Shown: positions 47,501 to 59,460 of the stretch, piece by piece
Layout: every line of letters starts with the position of its first letter
Numbering within the stretch: the stretch's first letter is position 1
Notes under the pieces: model-generated
The model's input: only the letters and a program-made list of their open reading frames with translations
Databases searched by the model: none
What the model was told of the DNA's origin: nothing
Made by a program: the position numbers and the translations under genes
Assembly (NCBI GenBank): GCA_014529385.2
Contig: CM043948.1
Coordinates: 83,632,260 to 83,696,259 of the forward strand
Reading direction: 5' to 3'
DNA length: 64,000 bases
From: Adiantum capillus-veneris
Lineage: Eukaryota > Streptophyta > Polypodiopsida > Polypodiales > Pteridaceae

Positions 47501-48444
47501 GTGTTCTGTCTTTCTAACTCGACAATCCTATGGAGGACATCACAGACTTTCTGTTGTTGCTCATCTATGCTAGTAGCACCCGATGTGGATTGTAGAACAT
47601 CTAACCAACCCACATGATAGGTGTGTCCTGTGTACCGATCAATTAAAGCTTCTGCTTGTAGGTCATACTCCCAATTTTTGTTTAGGAATATCCCATCTAG
47701 GCCTGGCGTGTTGGAGGTTTCCCTCGAAGTGGAAGCATTATTGGTCCCCATCGCTTGTCCCTCCGTGACTGCTACCTTGGGAGCACTCGGTTGCTCGGCT
47801 GGCATGATTGTTGTTATAGGAGCCTTTGCTTTCAGGGCTCGACTTTGTTCTAGCCTTCGTAGGTTCTCAATTTCCCTCTCCCTTATTGCTTGCATATAGC
47901 GTTCGATCTCTTGTACTTCGGCAAGACTCCTACTATCGGGTAGTAAAACCTCAGAGGGAGATAGTCCTAAAGGATCAGGAGGTGAAGTGGATGGAACATT
48001 CACATGCACACTCTCAAGAAGCATAGGGTCTATTTTAGGCATGAATGACGAATTTACTTCCCCACTCCCTTCATTTATTTCATTAACCGCATGTTCGGAG
48101 TGAGTAGCTCTACTAAGGGTCTCTTTTAAGCGGCTAAACACGCTGGACCTGGGCCGTGGGCCCATGGCATGCATGTCTTCACTTGAACTATCAGGGTTTG
48201 GTGTAGGATACCCCTCCATGACTTCGTAGTCAGAGGAAGAATCATTAGACGCGATATGAGGATCTTGGGTCGCGCTACCTTGAGTCCCGGCCGAAGGTCC
48301 AGAACCTAGGGTGGAGGAATAATGGGTGCCCGCGTAAATGGAGGCACTACCAATATGCTCGTGCTCTAACACTCGTCTAGAGCGTAGATTCATATGACTT
48401 GGATCCCCTAGAAGTCTCAGTGAGTGCCCGTGAAGGCTGCTCAC
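44533..48444 (-). pseudogene. Element E gag with four zinc-knuckle-like motifs
   Basis: Pieces 48444-47254, 47399-46521, 46505-44793 and 44838-44533. The likely start is near MNLRSRRVLEHEH, which has a counterpart in D. After a low-complexity N-terminal half comes the capsid-like core (ALSLTLSGKAGGWYRTL, NNNQLLDRFIRGLRHE). A TGA (46521-46523) interrupts it at the same codon as in D. Then come four Cys/His clusters: a damaged CSNFLGPHTTSECP, CNACGRYGHQAKDC, CYECGGAHRVAECP (about 45531-45572) and CNRCGIDHLIAQCP (about 45419-45463). The frame shifts near 47320 and near 44800. The tail is lysine- and glutamate-rich. Confidence 0.87.
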
Positions 48445-49455
48445 CTAGTATTTTTGGGTGTTTTGTAACCCAAGTCTTTTCTTAATTTTTTTTTATTTTT
48501 TGATTTTTTGGTCCTTTTTTCTGACCCAGCTATAGAATAGAACGTATGATAGCTCAAAACGAGCGTCTCGGTCAGAGGGACGTGCCTTGCTTTGCAGCCC
48601 TCCGTTTGGTCACTTTATGCCCTCGGAATCCCTAAAACCGTCAATTTCTAGTAGGGAATTAGGCCCAAATTAGAAAGTCTAAGGGTGCAAGTGGGAAGAG
48701 AAGGGCGGAGAGTGGAGGACTTGCCCCACATGCTCTCATTCCCTCTTGAGGGGGTAGGGTATATATATAAGAGTGAGTCAAATATACATCATAAGACTAA
48801 GGACTGAGGCCTGGGCCTGGGCTTGGGCTTGGGCAAATGATCCCGATCCCGATCAAAATTTTAGTGTAGCCCCCCAGTCACTCACGCTTAAATATTTTCG
48901 GTTTTTTTTTTAACTTTTTTTTTTTAGGCGACAACTGCGCGCGGTTTAGGTGACCCTTTCTTGGCCACACACACTGTCAACACCTACCTAACCTCTCTGT
49001 CAACAGCTCACAGCTCACAGACAACTCACTACCTTATCTACTTACTAACAGTGCTGCTAACCACTAACTAATCTACTAACTAATCTGTTAACCACTCTGC
49101 TAACTGCTTACTGACAGTGGGCTAACTGTCCACCTACTTCCTCTCACTACCTTACTGTGCAAAGACTGTGTGCAGGCAAACCTTGACAGAAAACTGTGTA
49201 CAGACTGTGCGCAAACAGAAATTGCTAACTGTCTACCTACTTATTCATTCACTGCGAACAAGCTAACGACTACTAATTGTGCAAAGACTGTGTGCAAACG
49301 GAAAACACAACATTATGCAGAAATCACAGAACTTGCAGACAATACAGAAATTAACAACCTGCAGAAAAATAACTCATTCCTCTTCCTCTACTTTCCTACT
49401 ACAAACAACTCATAGGAGAAGCACAAAGTGCCTCTTGGGCTTAGTGCAGGGCGAT
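48445..49455 (-). other. Element E leader
   Basis: Non-coding. It has T-rich stretches, a GGGCTT-type hexamer array at about 48810-48835 (also in D), and many copies of 'actaac/ctaact' between 49020 and 49120. Nothing coding. Confidence 0.65.
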
Positions 49456-49473
49456 TCCCCGGCAGCGGCGCCA
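49456..49473 (-). promoter_or_regulatory. tRNA-Asp primer binding site of element E
   Basis: TCCCCGGCAGCGGCGCCA, one base different from the D site (AAC to AGC), four bases from the LTR. Confidence 0.85.
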
Positions 49474-49477
49474 AAAA

Positions 49478-50128
<651 letters not shown>

Positions 50129-51360
50129 CCCGTGAAAACTTTGATTTTCGGACATGCCCAGAACAGGTGCATGAGGCATTCATTCGGGTGCTTGCATCTG
50201 ACACAGGTACCTTCGGCTAAACCTCTTGCTTTGGCCTTGTCCTCGGTGGGGATGAAACCAAAGAGTAATCTCCAAAGGAACACTTTATCTTTCTCTTCGC
50301 ATTTGGCCTTCCAGATGTTGCCAACTACTTGGCTCCATTTGCTAGCAGCTCACTTCTTGGACCAGATCTTGTTGAGGTAATCTATCCATACCGCTGAGGA
50401 GCAAAGATTTTCATAAATTGATTTCGTCTTGGGCAAGCAAAATAAACTTTCTCCATGCCATTTCCAAGCTTTCCAATCCTAGGGAGCTCACTAAAGTATA
50501 TGTAACATAGCACGTGCGTTCAACAACAGAAGGGATTTTAATTTCTTGTAAATTTACACATTCATGTGTACAAGAGGGGTATAAGGGGTAATTAAAATCC
50601 ATTTTGGTGAACGTACGTGATATAAGAAAATTTTACTGAGTGAACGCCCCGGGTTTCCAATCAATTGTTGTGGAGCAGGAAATAAGGGTAAGGTTTGAGA
50701 TTTTTTCAAGTAGTCTTTCGATGAGGATTTCCTCTTGGAGTGAGAGATTGCTGCAGAGCTTCAGATGCTCAAAGGAATGCCAATCTCCTTTTTTATGATC
50801 CCAAAGAGAATCCAAGGTGACAAAGCCCTTGTTGTTAAGGTTCCCAGCTATTTCAATCCAATGGTTATTAAAGCCCAAACCTTCCACAATGGGACCCCAC
50901 GGAGACTAGTGTCGGGCCGTACCTTTCTAATACCTTATATTTTCCTTCGACTTGAGTGCATCTGTGGCTTTACAACATTTTTCAATAAAATTCCCAGTAA
51001 AATGTCCTACTTGAGCCCTTACTCCGAATGGGGGGAGAAGTCTATTTTGTATGTCGAGGTTGGATCATGAACCTCCTTGAGACCTCATGCGGGCTGTCAT
51101 TACCATCTCCCTTGCCATCACGGCCCTGCTCTCTTCTGAAATGGCAAACGTGTAAAAAAATTGGCACATAAAGCTATATCGTGAGTGACAAGGTCAAGTA
51201 GTTTCTGTCTTCTATTATGCTTCCTTGGGTGAGGCAGTTGAGAAACCTACTCTTAAAAGGACATATGGGACCTAAAATCAATAAAGGTTGAGGTTTTGAA
51301 AAATATTCTTGAACTTGGTTACATAAAATTTGTTGATCGTTGCAAACACCCTTCAAGACT
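50129..51360 (-). pseudogene. LINE (non-LTR retrotransposon) remains
   Basis: The frame from 50283 to the LTR encodes FLWRLLFGFIPTEDKAKARG, then CVRCKHPNECLMHLFWACPK. This is the zinc-binding domain found after the reverse transcriptase in plant L1-type LINEs. Upstream pieces (50420-50284; 50887-50633 with WDHKKGDWHSFEHLKL) have the spacing and Trp-rich pattern of the same protein, with stops and shifts. A hairpin insertion seems to lie at 50533-50600. Further upstream, up to about 51360, the assignment is weaker. Element E's LTR cuts the LINE just after the zinc-binding domain. Its other side is not found because E is truncated. Confidence 0.72.
50533..50600. repeat. Foldback of about 68 bases inside the LINE remains
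   Basis: GGATTTTAATT at 50533-50543 is the exact inverse of AATTAAAATCC at 50590-50600. Between them CTTGTA/TACAAG and TACACATTCATGTGTA also pair. Confidence 0.7.
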
Positions 51361-52170
51361 TCATTGGCATTGATCTAATTGGAATGTGACCCGCGCGTTG
51401 CTGCGGTAAAAAATAAATAAAAATCGTCGTAAGGCTATTTTGTCTTCCAAGTGGAACACCATCAATACTCTCTTCCTACATTAATAGTCTATTGCGTTTT
51501 TTTAAACGCATGCATGACACAACTTCTTGATAGATTTTAACGAACAAAATATATCTAAGTTGTTGCAAAGCATTCTTTGATACCAAACTACTCGGTCCAC
51601 CTTCAAGAAACTAATTAATTTGTATCTAAGATTCTAAAGGAACCTTTTTAATTTAAAGCAAAAGCATTTGCCAGCTCAGCTCCACCCCCAACTCCCTATG
51701 CTCACGCCATCGTCCTTGTGCCGCCATCGCCCCTACCCTAACCTCCATTGTTTGATGGCAGTGCATCACACACAAATCCCATTTTGGCTCCCCAATCTCC
51801 ACCCAGTTTGTCTCCCCCTCTCGCGACTCTCCACCTCTACTTCACGTGCATCATCTCCTGCTCGCTTGATCACATGGCCTTTCCCTCCACTGGCACCCAT
51901 GCGTAGCGCCCTCTGCAGCCAGGATCTGCCCCTAGTCGAACATTGAACTCCTTTATCTCAAAGTCCTTCCCATGATCACATCCTCCATGACCCTTCGCTA
52001 CGCATCAGATATGCCCTGCATTTGTACTATCTTGCCATGCTCCACCCGCCGCCTCAAACAGACCCTCGCAAAGCTCATGATGCCATGCTTTAATTTTCTA
52101 AACTTCAATGACGATAAAACAATGCAGAGGAAAAAAAATATGCCTGCATAACGTTCACGTGAACACATGA
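51361..52170. other. Unassigned spacer
   Basis: No gene recognised. 'ctttgataccaaac' at 51579-51593 resembles a decayed initiator-Met primer site. The second half is C-rich and without a convincing frame. Confidence 0.4.
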
Positions 52171-52172
<2 letters not shown>

Positions 52173-52268
<96 letters not shown>

Positions 52269-52586
52269 TGCGATTGCAGTAGCCATCTCTTGCCCGCTCG
52301 CTTCTCCTCAATCTGCACCACTTTGTCCTTGCATGTCCTACATCTCCCATTCCTGCTGAAACCACCCCTGTCAGCCCTCAATAGACTATCACAGTTGTGG
52401 TGTTGCTGCCTGCATGCTTGCAACACCACATGAGAGAGAGAGAGAGTCTTTGCCCCTGTCCATTCCAGCAGCGAGATCTTGCTTGTGCCTCACTCAACAC
52501 ATCCTCTTTTCTGCCTCACCACCATCAACTTCGATGTCTCAGTACACGCCCCCATCTTCCCCTTAGCACCACCAGCTCCACTAGGG

Positions 52587-52632
<46 letters not shown>

Positions 52633-52841
52633 CTGCTGTTGAGGTGCCCCCTGCTCTGCAAGCAAACATAGGAAAAAAGCTGCCTAGCATCGAGGAGATA
52701 GAGAGAGAGAGAGAGAGCACGACCATCGAAGAAAAAAAGTCACAGAGGGCGACGAAGGCCCTGCTACATGGAATTGAAATTATCCTCTTCTTGTTCTTCT
52801 CTCTGTCGCTATCATTTGCCCAGCTCTGTTGCCCGCCTTGT

Positions 52842-52904
<63 letters not shown>
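52173..52904. repeat. Cluster of CT and GA microsatellites in opposite orientation
   Basis: CT run at 52173-52265 (about 90 bases), GA at 52589-52629 and 52698-52719, CT at 52844-52904. The GA and CT runs are complementary inverted arrays about 215 bases apart. Open frames across them are artefacts of the repeats. Confidence 0.95.
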
Positions 52905-52907
<3 letters not shown>

Positions 52908-53330
52908 TTGCACACGATTGCAGCTGCTCCCCCTCGTCCTCCCTGCCATAATCAACTATTGCAGCATCCCGACCCTCTCTCTCCCAATTGACAAATGTAT
53001 GCTCTCTCTCATTCTCTGGCTCTCTTTCAGTCCACATGCCATCCCCTCCGTTCTCCACAAAAGGTGACGGGGAAATGTTGCAATCGGGTCGTCAACAGAA
53101 AAAAAACTCTCTCTCGCTCTCTCTCTTTCTCTCTTCCCTCCACATCTGTCACACCCTCCCTTTTTCCCTAGAACCAAAGCAGAATCTCCTAAGATTCCAA
53201 TTAATAAGCCCACTTTCAAAAATTGGGCACGCCTACTTGCTTTGATACCAAACTTGGGAGCTTCTCATAGACATTATTTTTTATGAGGTGCTAGCTCTTT
53301 TTCAACAAATTCAAAATTGTTGTACTTCTA
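52905..53330. other. Pyrimidine-rich spacer
   Basis: Short interrupted CT runs. 'gctttgataccaaac' at about 53238-53252 is a second sequence like an initiator-Met primer site. No gene seen. Confidence 0.4.
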
Positions 53331-53348
53331 TTGGTGTGTGTGTGTGTG

Positions 53349-53413
<65 letters not shown>
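53331..53413. repeat. Compound microsatellite (GT)n(TA)n(GA)n
   Basis: A GT run passes through TATATG into a TA run and then into a GA run without a break. Confidence 0.95.
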
Positions 53414-53420
<7 letters not shown>

Positions 53421-54300
53421 CTTTTGTTGATCTTTAATAGCTACTTCTTGGTTCTAGTGTTTGATTATCCAACCCATCTAAAAAAATTCATCAATAATTT
53501 AATTTACGATCCCCAAGTTCATGCCCTATAGTTCCCATAAAGAATTTCCATTGCTAAGTTCAACTTTGCTAATCTATTCAAGTAAGGGACTTTTGATTGG
53601 GGCTCACCTTGCATCGTACTTTCAAGTGATACCTTGTGTAGTGTCTCTCAACTGTGCCTTATGCCAAGCTTTTAGGTCACACCAGTGTTAGAAAAAAACG
53701 GGGGTCTAGTGTATTTTAACCGGCTGAATCTTGGTTAGATTTTGAGCTTGCCTTGAAGAAAACCGGGAAATTTTCACAAGTTTTAGTGTAATTATCGGCA
53801 AAAGCTTCAAATTTTGACATGAAAACCGGGAGAATTTCAAGTTTGCTCTTATTTTCTTCGGATAAGAAAAATGTATTTTTCTAGCCCTGGACCGTCACAC
53901 CTCTAAGCCACGGGGATGTTAGCCTTTCACGATCATGTCTGTTGCCCTTCAAATTAGCATGTATTTATTTTTAACTTTAAGCAACTAGATTAAGAAAGGG
54001 GGATTGCATGTCATTGTTGAACTTTCCCCTTCAATTGACTGTCGAATCTCACTTTGCCTCACCTCTTCAAATAATGACACCAGTCAAAATTGAACCAAGT
54101 AGGTGATAGCCTAAAGGTACAAACATTATGGAGGAGCAATCCGATTCCATACTATACACCCCTGCAAAAAGTGAAAGCTCTTTCCTCTTGCCAACATAAA
54201 GCAAGGTAGTTGTTCGATGGTTCATTTATCGGTTCGTAGAGAGACAACCAAGAAACCTTAATATCAACTAATCAACTGTTGCCTTTTTTTAAGTGTGCCA
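53414..54300. other. Unassigned spacer
   Basis: No convincing frame or repeat found. Confidence 0.4.
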
Positions 54301-54344
54301 CACACCTCAATCGAGGGGGGGGGGAGGACCCACTCTTAATAGTC

Positions 54345-54346
<2 letters not shown>

Positions 54347-54377
<31 letters not shown>

Positions 54378-54392
54378 AAAAAAAAAAAAAAA
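54347..54392. repeat. Homopolymer junction: 21 C then 25 A
   Basis: A C tract (54347-54367) abuts an A tract (54368-54392). A nine-to-ten G run lies just upstream near 54315. Lengths could be affected by sequencing error. Confidence 0.9.
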
Positions 54393-54646
54393 CAGAACAA
54401 AGAAAAGGAAAAACGGTTATCCTCTCCTGTTATTACTGGCTCTAGCCTAGAGAAAATAACTTTAGAACATACATCGGCCAGTGCAAGGAAACTCCAAAGA
54501 GAAATACGTTGAAGAAAAAGAAGAAAAATGGCCCTCTTTACATGGACATGCAAAGCTTTTTGACTTTCCACTTTTGTGACTCTTTTCATTTCCCACGTTC
54601 CTCTTTGTATTTGAGTTGTTTTCAACGGATTGTTGTTTTGCTGTAA

Positions 54647-54924
54647 TTGTAGAGGCCTACCCTCCTCACTATCTCACACAGGCATTTTAGGAGGGGATCA
54701 ATGGCCCACGTTTATTACGGAGATTAGATGCAACTTAAGCCATCCGATCTGCTTCTTGCAAATTCAAAAAAACAGATAAATTCGGATGTACCAAAACTTG
54801 CAAATGCGGATTGCAAGATCGACGGTCCACAATGCTTCCCCTCCCTCAATTTAAAATTAGCCATTGATCCCCTCCTAAAAAGGCCCATGTGAGATAGTGA
54901 GATAGTGCTGAGGGAGACCTACAA
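54647..54924. mobile_element. MITE-like foldback element
   Basis: TTGTAGAGGCCTACCCTC... at the left pairs with the inverse of ...GAGACCTACAA at the right over about 60 bases. The inner part is clearest: TTTTAGGAGGGGATCAATGG and its inverse (54860s). No coding capacity and no clear target duplication, so the superfamily is undecided. Confidence 0.72.
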
Positions 54925-55010
54925 CCACCTCCTTGGCCTTGATTGAGGCCCATGTGAGATAGTGAGATAGTGTTGAGGGAGACCTACAACCACCTCCTTG
55001 GCCTTGATTG
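54881..55010. repeat. 65-base tandem duplication of the MITE right arm
   Basis: 54881-54945 and 54946-55010 are almost identical (c/t at one place). The unit includes most of the right arm of the foldback plus 'ccacctccttggccttgatt'. Confidence 0.93.
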
Positions 55011-55018
55011 CAAGTCCT

Positions 55019-55151
55019 TTATGGAAAGGACTTTCTGGCCTTCCATATGGCAGCAACTAGCAACTACGGAGCGAGGTGGTATAACCATATTATGGAAAGG
55101 CCTTTTCAGGCCTTCCACGTGGTAGCAGCTAGCAACTGCGGAGCGAGGTGG
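55019..55151. repeat. 71-base period tandem duplication with internal hairpins
   Basis: Copies start at 55019 and 55090. Each contains 'tatggaaagg' and an inverse 'ccttcca', then 'gcaact' and 'cggagcgaggtggt'. Confidence 0.88.
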
Positions 55152-55477
55152 TGAGTAGCCAGGACATTGGGAGGGTGTCGGGGTCGGCTTCGAGGAAGGC
55201 GAACAGGTGTTGAGAGCCGCAATGGCTTGGGGGGGGGGGCAGAAGCTGAGGCGTCAGTACTCAACAAAAAAATGGAAGAGAGACTGAAGCTGAGGCGTCA
55301 TTACTTAGCAAGTAAACTGAAGAGAGAATCTTGGACTAGAGAGGAAAGGGGAGGTGAAGGTGTCTTACAGAGAGCAAAGAAGCGAGTAGCTTCGCCATAG
55401 CCAGCAACAACAACAACAAAGCCTTGAATCTCTCATGTCATCGTGCTAGAGGTCATGCCGGAGGGCCCAATTAACCA

Positions 55478-55697
55478 CGTCGACATGCTATTGCCGCTCT
55501 TACAGATAGATGTAACGAGCTTGGAGAGACTGCAGAGGATGTGATATGATGATCTGTTGTGAGCAGCAAAGATGCCCATGGTTGAGGACACGTCGACATG
55601 CTACTGCCACTCTTACAGCTCGAGGTAACAAGCTTGCAGGGACTGCAGAGGGTGTGAGATGACGATCTGCTACAAGCCGCCATGGCTAAGGCCAGGA
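55478..55697. repeat. 113-base tandem duplication
   Basis: Copies start at 55478 and 55591 with 'cgtcgacatgct' and remain similar to about 55697. There is no credible frame across them. Confidence 0.85.
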
Positions 55698-55699
55698 AT

Positions 55700-56480
55700 A
55701 GCAGAGAGATATGAGCAGGGGCATGCCGGCTCCCCAAGATTGATTGACGTGCAACGCTATTGAATCTTGAGAAGTTGCAAGGGTCATTATAACAATATAG
55801 CAATTGGAGGTCCACAACAAGGCCACAACTGCCTTGAATGTGATGGCCCTATGTGGGCACTGTCAAGCGATTGAAGTCGATCTAGGCTGCATGCGCACAA
55901 CACTGTCAGGCAAACAAGTTTATAGGATTCTCGAGTGCCTTAAAGGAGGTCTAGGTGGCGACGTCGTCTATGGCCTACTTGAGAGATCACATGCAAGCAT
56001 CCTACTGCATATTTAGGGCCTTATAAGTGTGTTAATAAGCTGTTGAAAATGTGCACACATGAGAATAGAGATCAGAGCCAAGAGCTTGCAAAGAGGTGCG
56101 TAGGTGAAGACCACATGGTTAGAGGCATCTAGCAGCCAATTCATCTATGCGCTTTCCATCTACAATTACCCCACTCGCAATGCCAAGTCCGCATGAAAGC
56201 TACCCAATAAAGGTGCTTCACCTGCTGCTGATGTTGATCCTGATTGATGTGGGGTGTTCGTATAGAATGAGCACACTCAAACCACCAATGCCAAAAGACT
56301 TTTAGAGCACTATTCGAAAGGAGTAGTACAATGCATTGACCAATAAGGGTTGTGGAGACAGTAACGGAGAAGCGATGAAATGGTTGACAAAGTTGACAAG
56401 GCCGCCGAAGTAGCAAGGTTATAGGGTCATGGCTTTCATGGCTGCAGCTAAAAGCAAACCTAAAGACAGTCATGAGGAGA
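55700..56480. other. Unassigned spacer
   Basis: A plus-strand frame of 70 codons (55804-56016) and a minus-strand one (56560-56141) are open but show no known motif. I see nothing firm here. Confidence 0.35.
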
Positions 56481-56503
56481 AGGTCTTTTTTTTTCGGAGG
56501 GGC

Positions 56504-56523
56504 GGGGGGGGGGGGGGGGGGGG
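56504..56523. repeat. Homopolymer of 20 G
   Basis: Preceded by a short T run and 'ggaggggc'. Potential G-quadruplex former. Confidence 0.9.
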
Positions 56524-56988
56524 CGGTCAAAGGCAAGGTCACCTTCATCGGTGTAGGCATGGGTCGTCACTATAGCCTTTGAAAGGAGGGGGTCGTTAGT
56601 GGCCATCTACTGGGGCAATCAATTGTAGCTTTAAGCATGACTCATCATAAACCAATAGCTACCTCAACATGCTAGCTCGAAAGGGCTTGGCTCACTTCAA
56701 TGTATGGCATATGAAAAAGGGCGGTGGGAGAGTAGGGGAGGTGCGACATGTGGTAGAGTTGTTGAGGGTGGTCCAAGATGGAAGGATGTTGTGGACTCTT
56801 TGAGAAAAGGGTGTTCAATGCAGATGGTGTGGGCTCTCATGAATGTAGAGGGAACTATCAAGGGATTCAATGGTTGTTATAGTGGGATAAAGGTTGTAAA
56901 GGGAATCTACACTATAGTATAATGGCTTGCCACATGTTGCTAAACCTCGTGTTGAAGGCTAACTTCCTATATAATGGCTTGGGCTCTT

Positions 56989-57065
56989 GGGGGGGGGGGG
57001 GGGGGGGGGGGGGGGAGAGGAGAGAGAGAGAGAGAGAGAGAGTGAGAGAGAGAGAAAGAGAGAGA
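56989..57065. repeat. 27 G followed by a GA microsatellite
   Basis: The G run 56989-57015 passes directly into GA repeats with two interruptions. Frames read across it are artefacts. Confidence 0.93.
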
Positions 57066-57371
57066 TCATATATGCATCTATAATATCAAATATTCTAAGG
57101 TCTATGGGTGTGGGATGTCCGGTGTCACAGTTCCGGACTCCAATGTCAGGTTTGGCTTGAAGCTTCAATGTTTATTTTTGGCATACAAAAGAAACACACA
57201 AGCCAAGTTCATAATAATGCTAAGCTACTCTAAGACATCCGAATCTTACCAAAAAGGCTCTATATGGGCTCCAACTGTGAGCTCTCTAGGTAAATGAATA
57301 TCTTGATAAGTTGAGGCTCTCTAAACGCGTCCACTCCATTTGTTATTGCTTATGTTGGCCCATGGCACATG

Positions 57372-57372
<1 letters not shown>

Positions 57373-57438
<66 letters not shown>

Positions 57439-57440
57439 AG
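57373..57440. repeat. Compound (CT)n(CA)n microsatellite
   Basis: Same order of motifs as in the D and E LTRs, but the flanks ('catggcacatg' and 'gtcaatggcga') do not match those LTRs. It appears to be independent. Confidence 0.92.
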
Positions 57441-57960
57441 TCAATGGCGACCCTTCCCGCAAATGATTGAATGGATTCCAAAGGGAAAGAAGCTCGAGGG
57501 TGTCTAGGGTTGACTCACGCAAGAGAGAAGAAGAAGAAGAGTAAAATTTTAACTACTGAAGAGGCAACAAAGGTTGGCGGAGATGACCCATTATGCTTCC
57601 AATTGCTGCGAGAGACTTGAAACCCCGGAGTCATTAATGGGGACCCTTGATGTGACTCATTGAAGAGCAAAAGTGCATAATATAACAGAGGCCTTCCATT
57701 TGGTAGTAGGGTACACTTACGCTCAAATAGGAGGTAGACAGACATATACTATAGAAGAGTTCTTCTTTTTGGTTGGCAACAATGCAGGCTTCATCTATTC
57801 TACTCTATTAAGCAGGACCAAATTCCCGCATGTCAGGTGGCTCATTAAGCATGCATGGCCAGGTAGACGTGGGTTGGACTACCTATGAGAATGCAGGGTT
57901 ACTAAAGAGCCATTGTTGGGGTGGGGGGTTGGGGAGGGACAGAAGGTGAAGAGGCATCGC

Positions 57961-57963
<3 letters not shown>

Positions 57964-57994
<31 letters not shown>
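57964..57994. repeat. GA microsatellite
   Basis: About 15 GA units. Nothing else of note nearby. Confidence 0.92.
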
Positions 57995-57997
<3 letters not shown>

Positions 57998-58664
57998 AGA
58001 TGTGGAGGGACGTGTGGCAAAAAACAACATGCTCATCAAGTCTTGACTGAAGGGTCGTCAAGCGCTCCCTCTCCACCTGTGTCTCTCTCAACTTTTCCTC
58101 TCTCTATGATCGTTTGGACGGCGGGCCGCTCCTTCAACTCCTCAACCATTTCCTCTACCTACATTTATTTTTTTTAATCGTGTCTAGATAAAGTTGTGAT
58201 GGCTCTAAATGCCCTGCTCATATCCAATATAGGCAATCCTTTTCTCTGTCGATCTGTGGCGGCTACATCGGTGTGAGCATTGCACACTAGCGTCAAGATT
58301 TTCATAGATGGCATCATGGCCATGTTGCTAGGGCGGTACCATACATCCCCTACCTCTAATTCCCTATGTATAGCAAATATACCAATTATATTGTTGCTAG
58401 ATCAGTACTTGTTTGCCACTATTTGACTTTAAATTTTAAGAGCTTCTATGGCCATTTTGTTTCTTTTACCATTCAACTATGTTGAAGAACTGTAAGCTCT
58501 CTCTTCTTTCCATCTTCTAAAACCTCCATGAGAGAATGGTGCAACGGCCATCTTCTTGCAAGGCATAAGTATACTGTTTATGGAGCAAGTGCTTGCCATA
58601 TTGGACACAAGTTGCACGCCTTTAGCAACTTCCCCGACACCACAATGAGTCTGGTGAATATACT

Positions 58665-59161
58665 ATGTTGGGCATGGTGACGGGTGCGTACCATAACTTC
58701 ATAAAACAAGGCTTGCCACTATTGCAAATGCACCTAACAACAGTAATGTTGAGCATGGTCTGTGTGGCCATGCTCGAATCTCAATCACCACCTGCATCTA
58801 AGTGCTCTTGGCAAGCATTTGAACATTCTATATGTGGCAAACCCCACTGAGTAAAATCCCTTAATGTGGATTGAATCATGTGTTTGTTGGATCCAACGTG
58901 CATAATTAGCGGTACTCATTAGAGCTGACATGGCATTTGTAGTGGTGGGTGTCTTTTAATAGTGAGGCACCTCACTCCCTATGTGAAGTCCCAAGCTTGC
59001 TATTGTTGACCAACATGGATATCAAAAGGTATGCCAACATGCTCATCATCTCCCTCATGGTGCACATCTTCAACAGTTATTGGACAATACATGGCTTGGC
59101 TGCAAATGTAGTAGAGGATCTCAAGGCACAAAAACCAAAGGAGGCTCTCCCTTCCTACTGA
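58665..59161 (+). pseudogene. Possible decayed membrane-protein coding fragment
   Basis: Two plus-strand frames follow each other. One (58665-58850) has the hydrophobic run LLQMHLTTVMLSMVCVAML. The other (58949-59161) has MLIISLMVHIFNSYW and ends VVEDLKAQKPKEALPSY. The composition looks more protein-like than the surroundings, with alternating hydrophobic stretches. I do not recognise the family, and the two may not belong together. It could also be chance. Confidence 0.25.
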
Positions 59162-59460
59162 TATAGTCAATGCATCAAATTAAATTGCATAATTTTTTCC
59201 CAACACAGGTTCAATCATTGTGTGAGAGCCTCTATGGAGGCTTAAAGGGCCATAATCACTATTCTAACGGTGATAGCTATTGTGGGTTGTGATTCCAATA
59301 GTGCTATGGTTGATGCTGATTAGCGACAGATAGGTCTCGGAAAACTAGAACATCCCCTTCAAATTTGAGCGAAAATAGTGTAAATATGGAGAAAGACATA
59401 GTTGATTTTGTCGAAGAGTGAAAATAGTGCAAATATGTATGGCCAATTTTGTGGTGGCTC

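Noticed and set aside
51384-51407. Helitron-type hairpin (cccgcgcgttgctgcggt)
   Set aside because: The motif resembles Helitron termini, but the stem is only four pairs. I found no matching TC start or CTRR end at a sensible distance.
52479-52991. Open frame of 170 codons on the plus strand across GA and CT runs
   Set aside because: Most residues are Arg-Glu or Leu-Ser dipeptides from microsatellites. Dinucleotide repeats lack stops in most frames, so openness means nothing.
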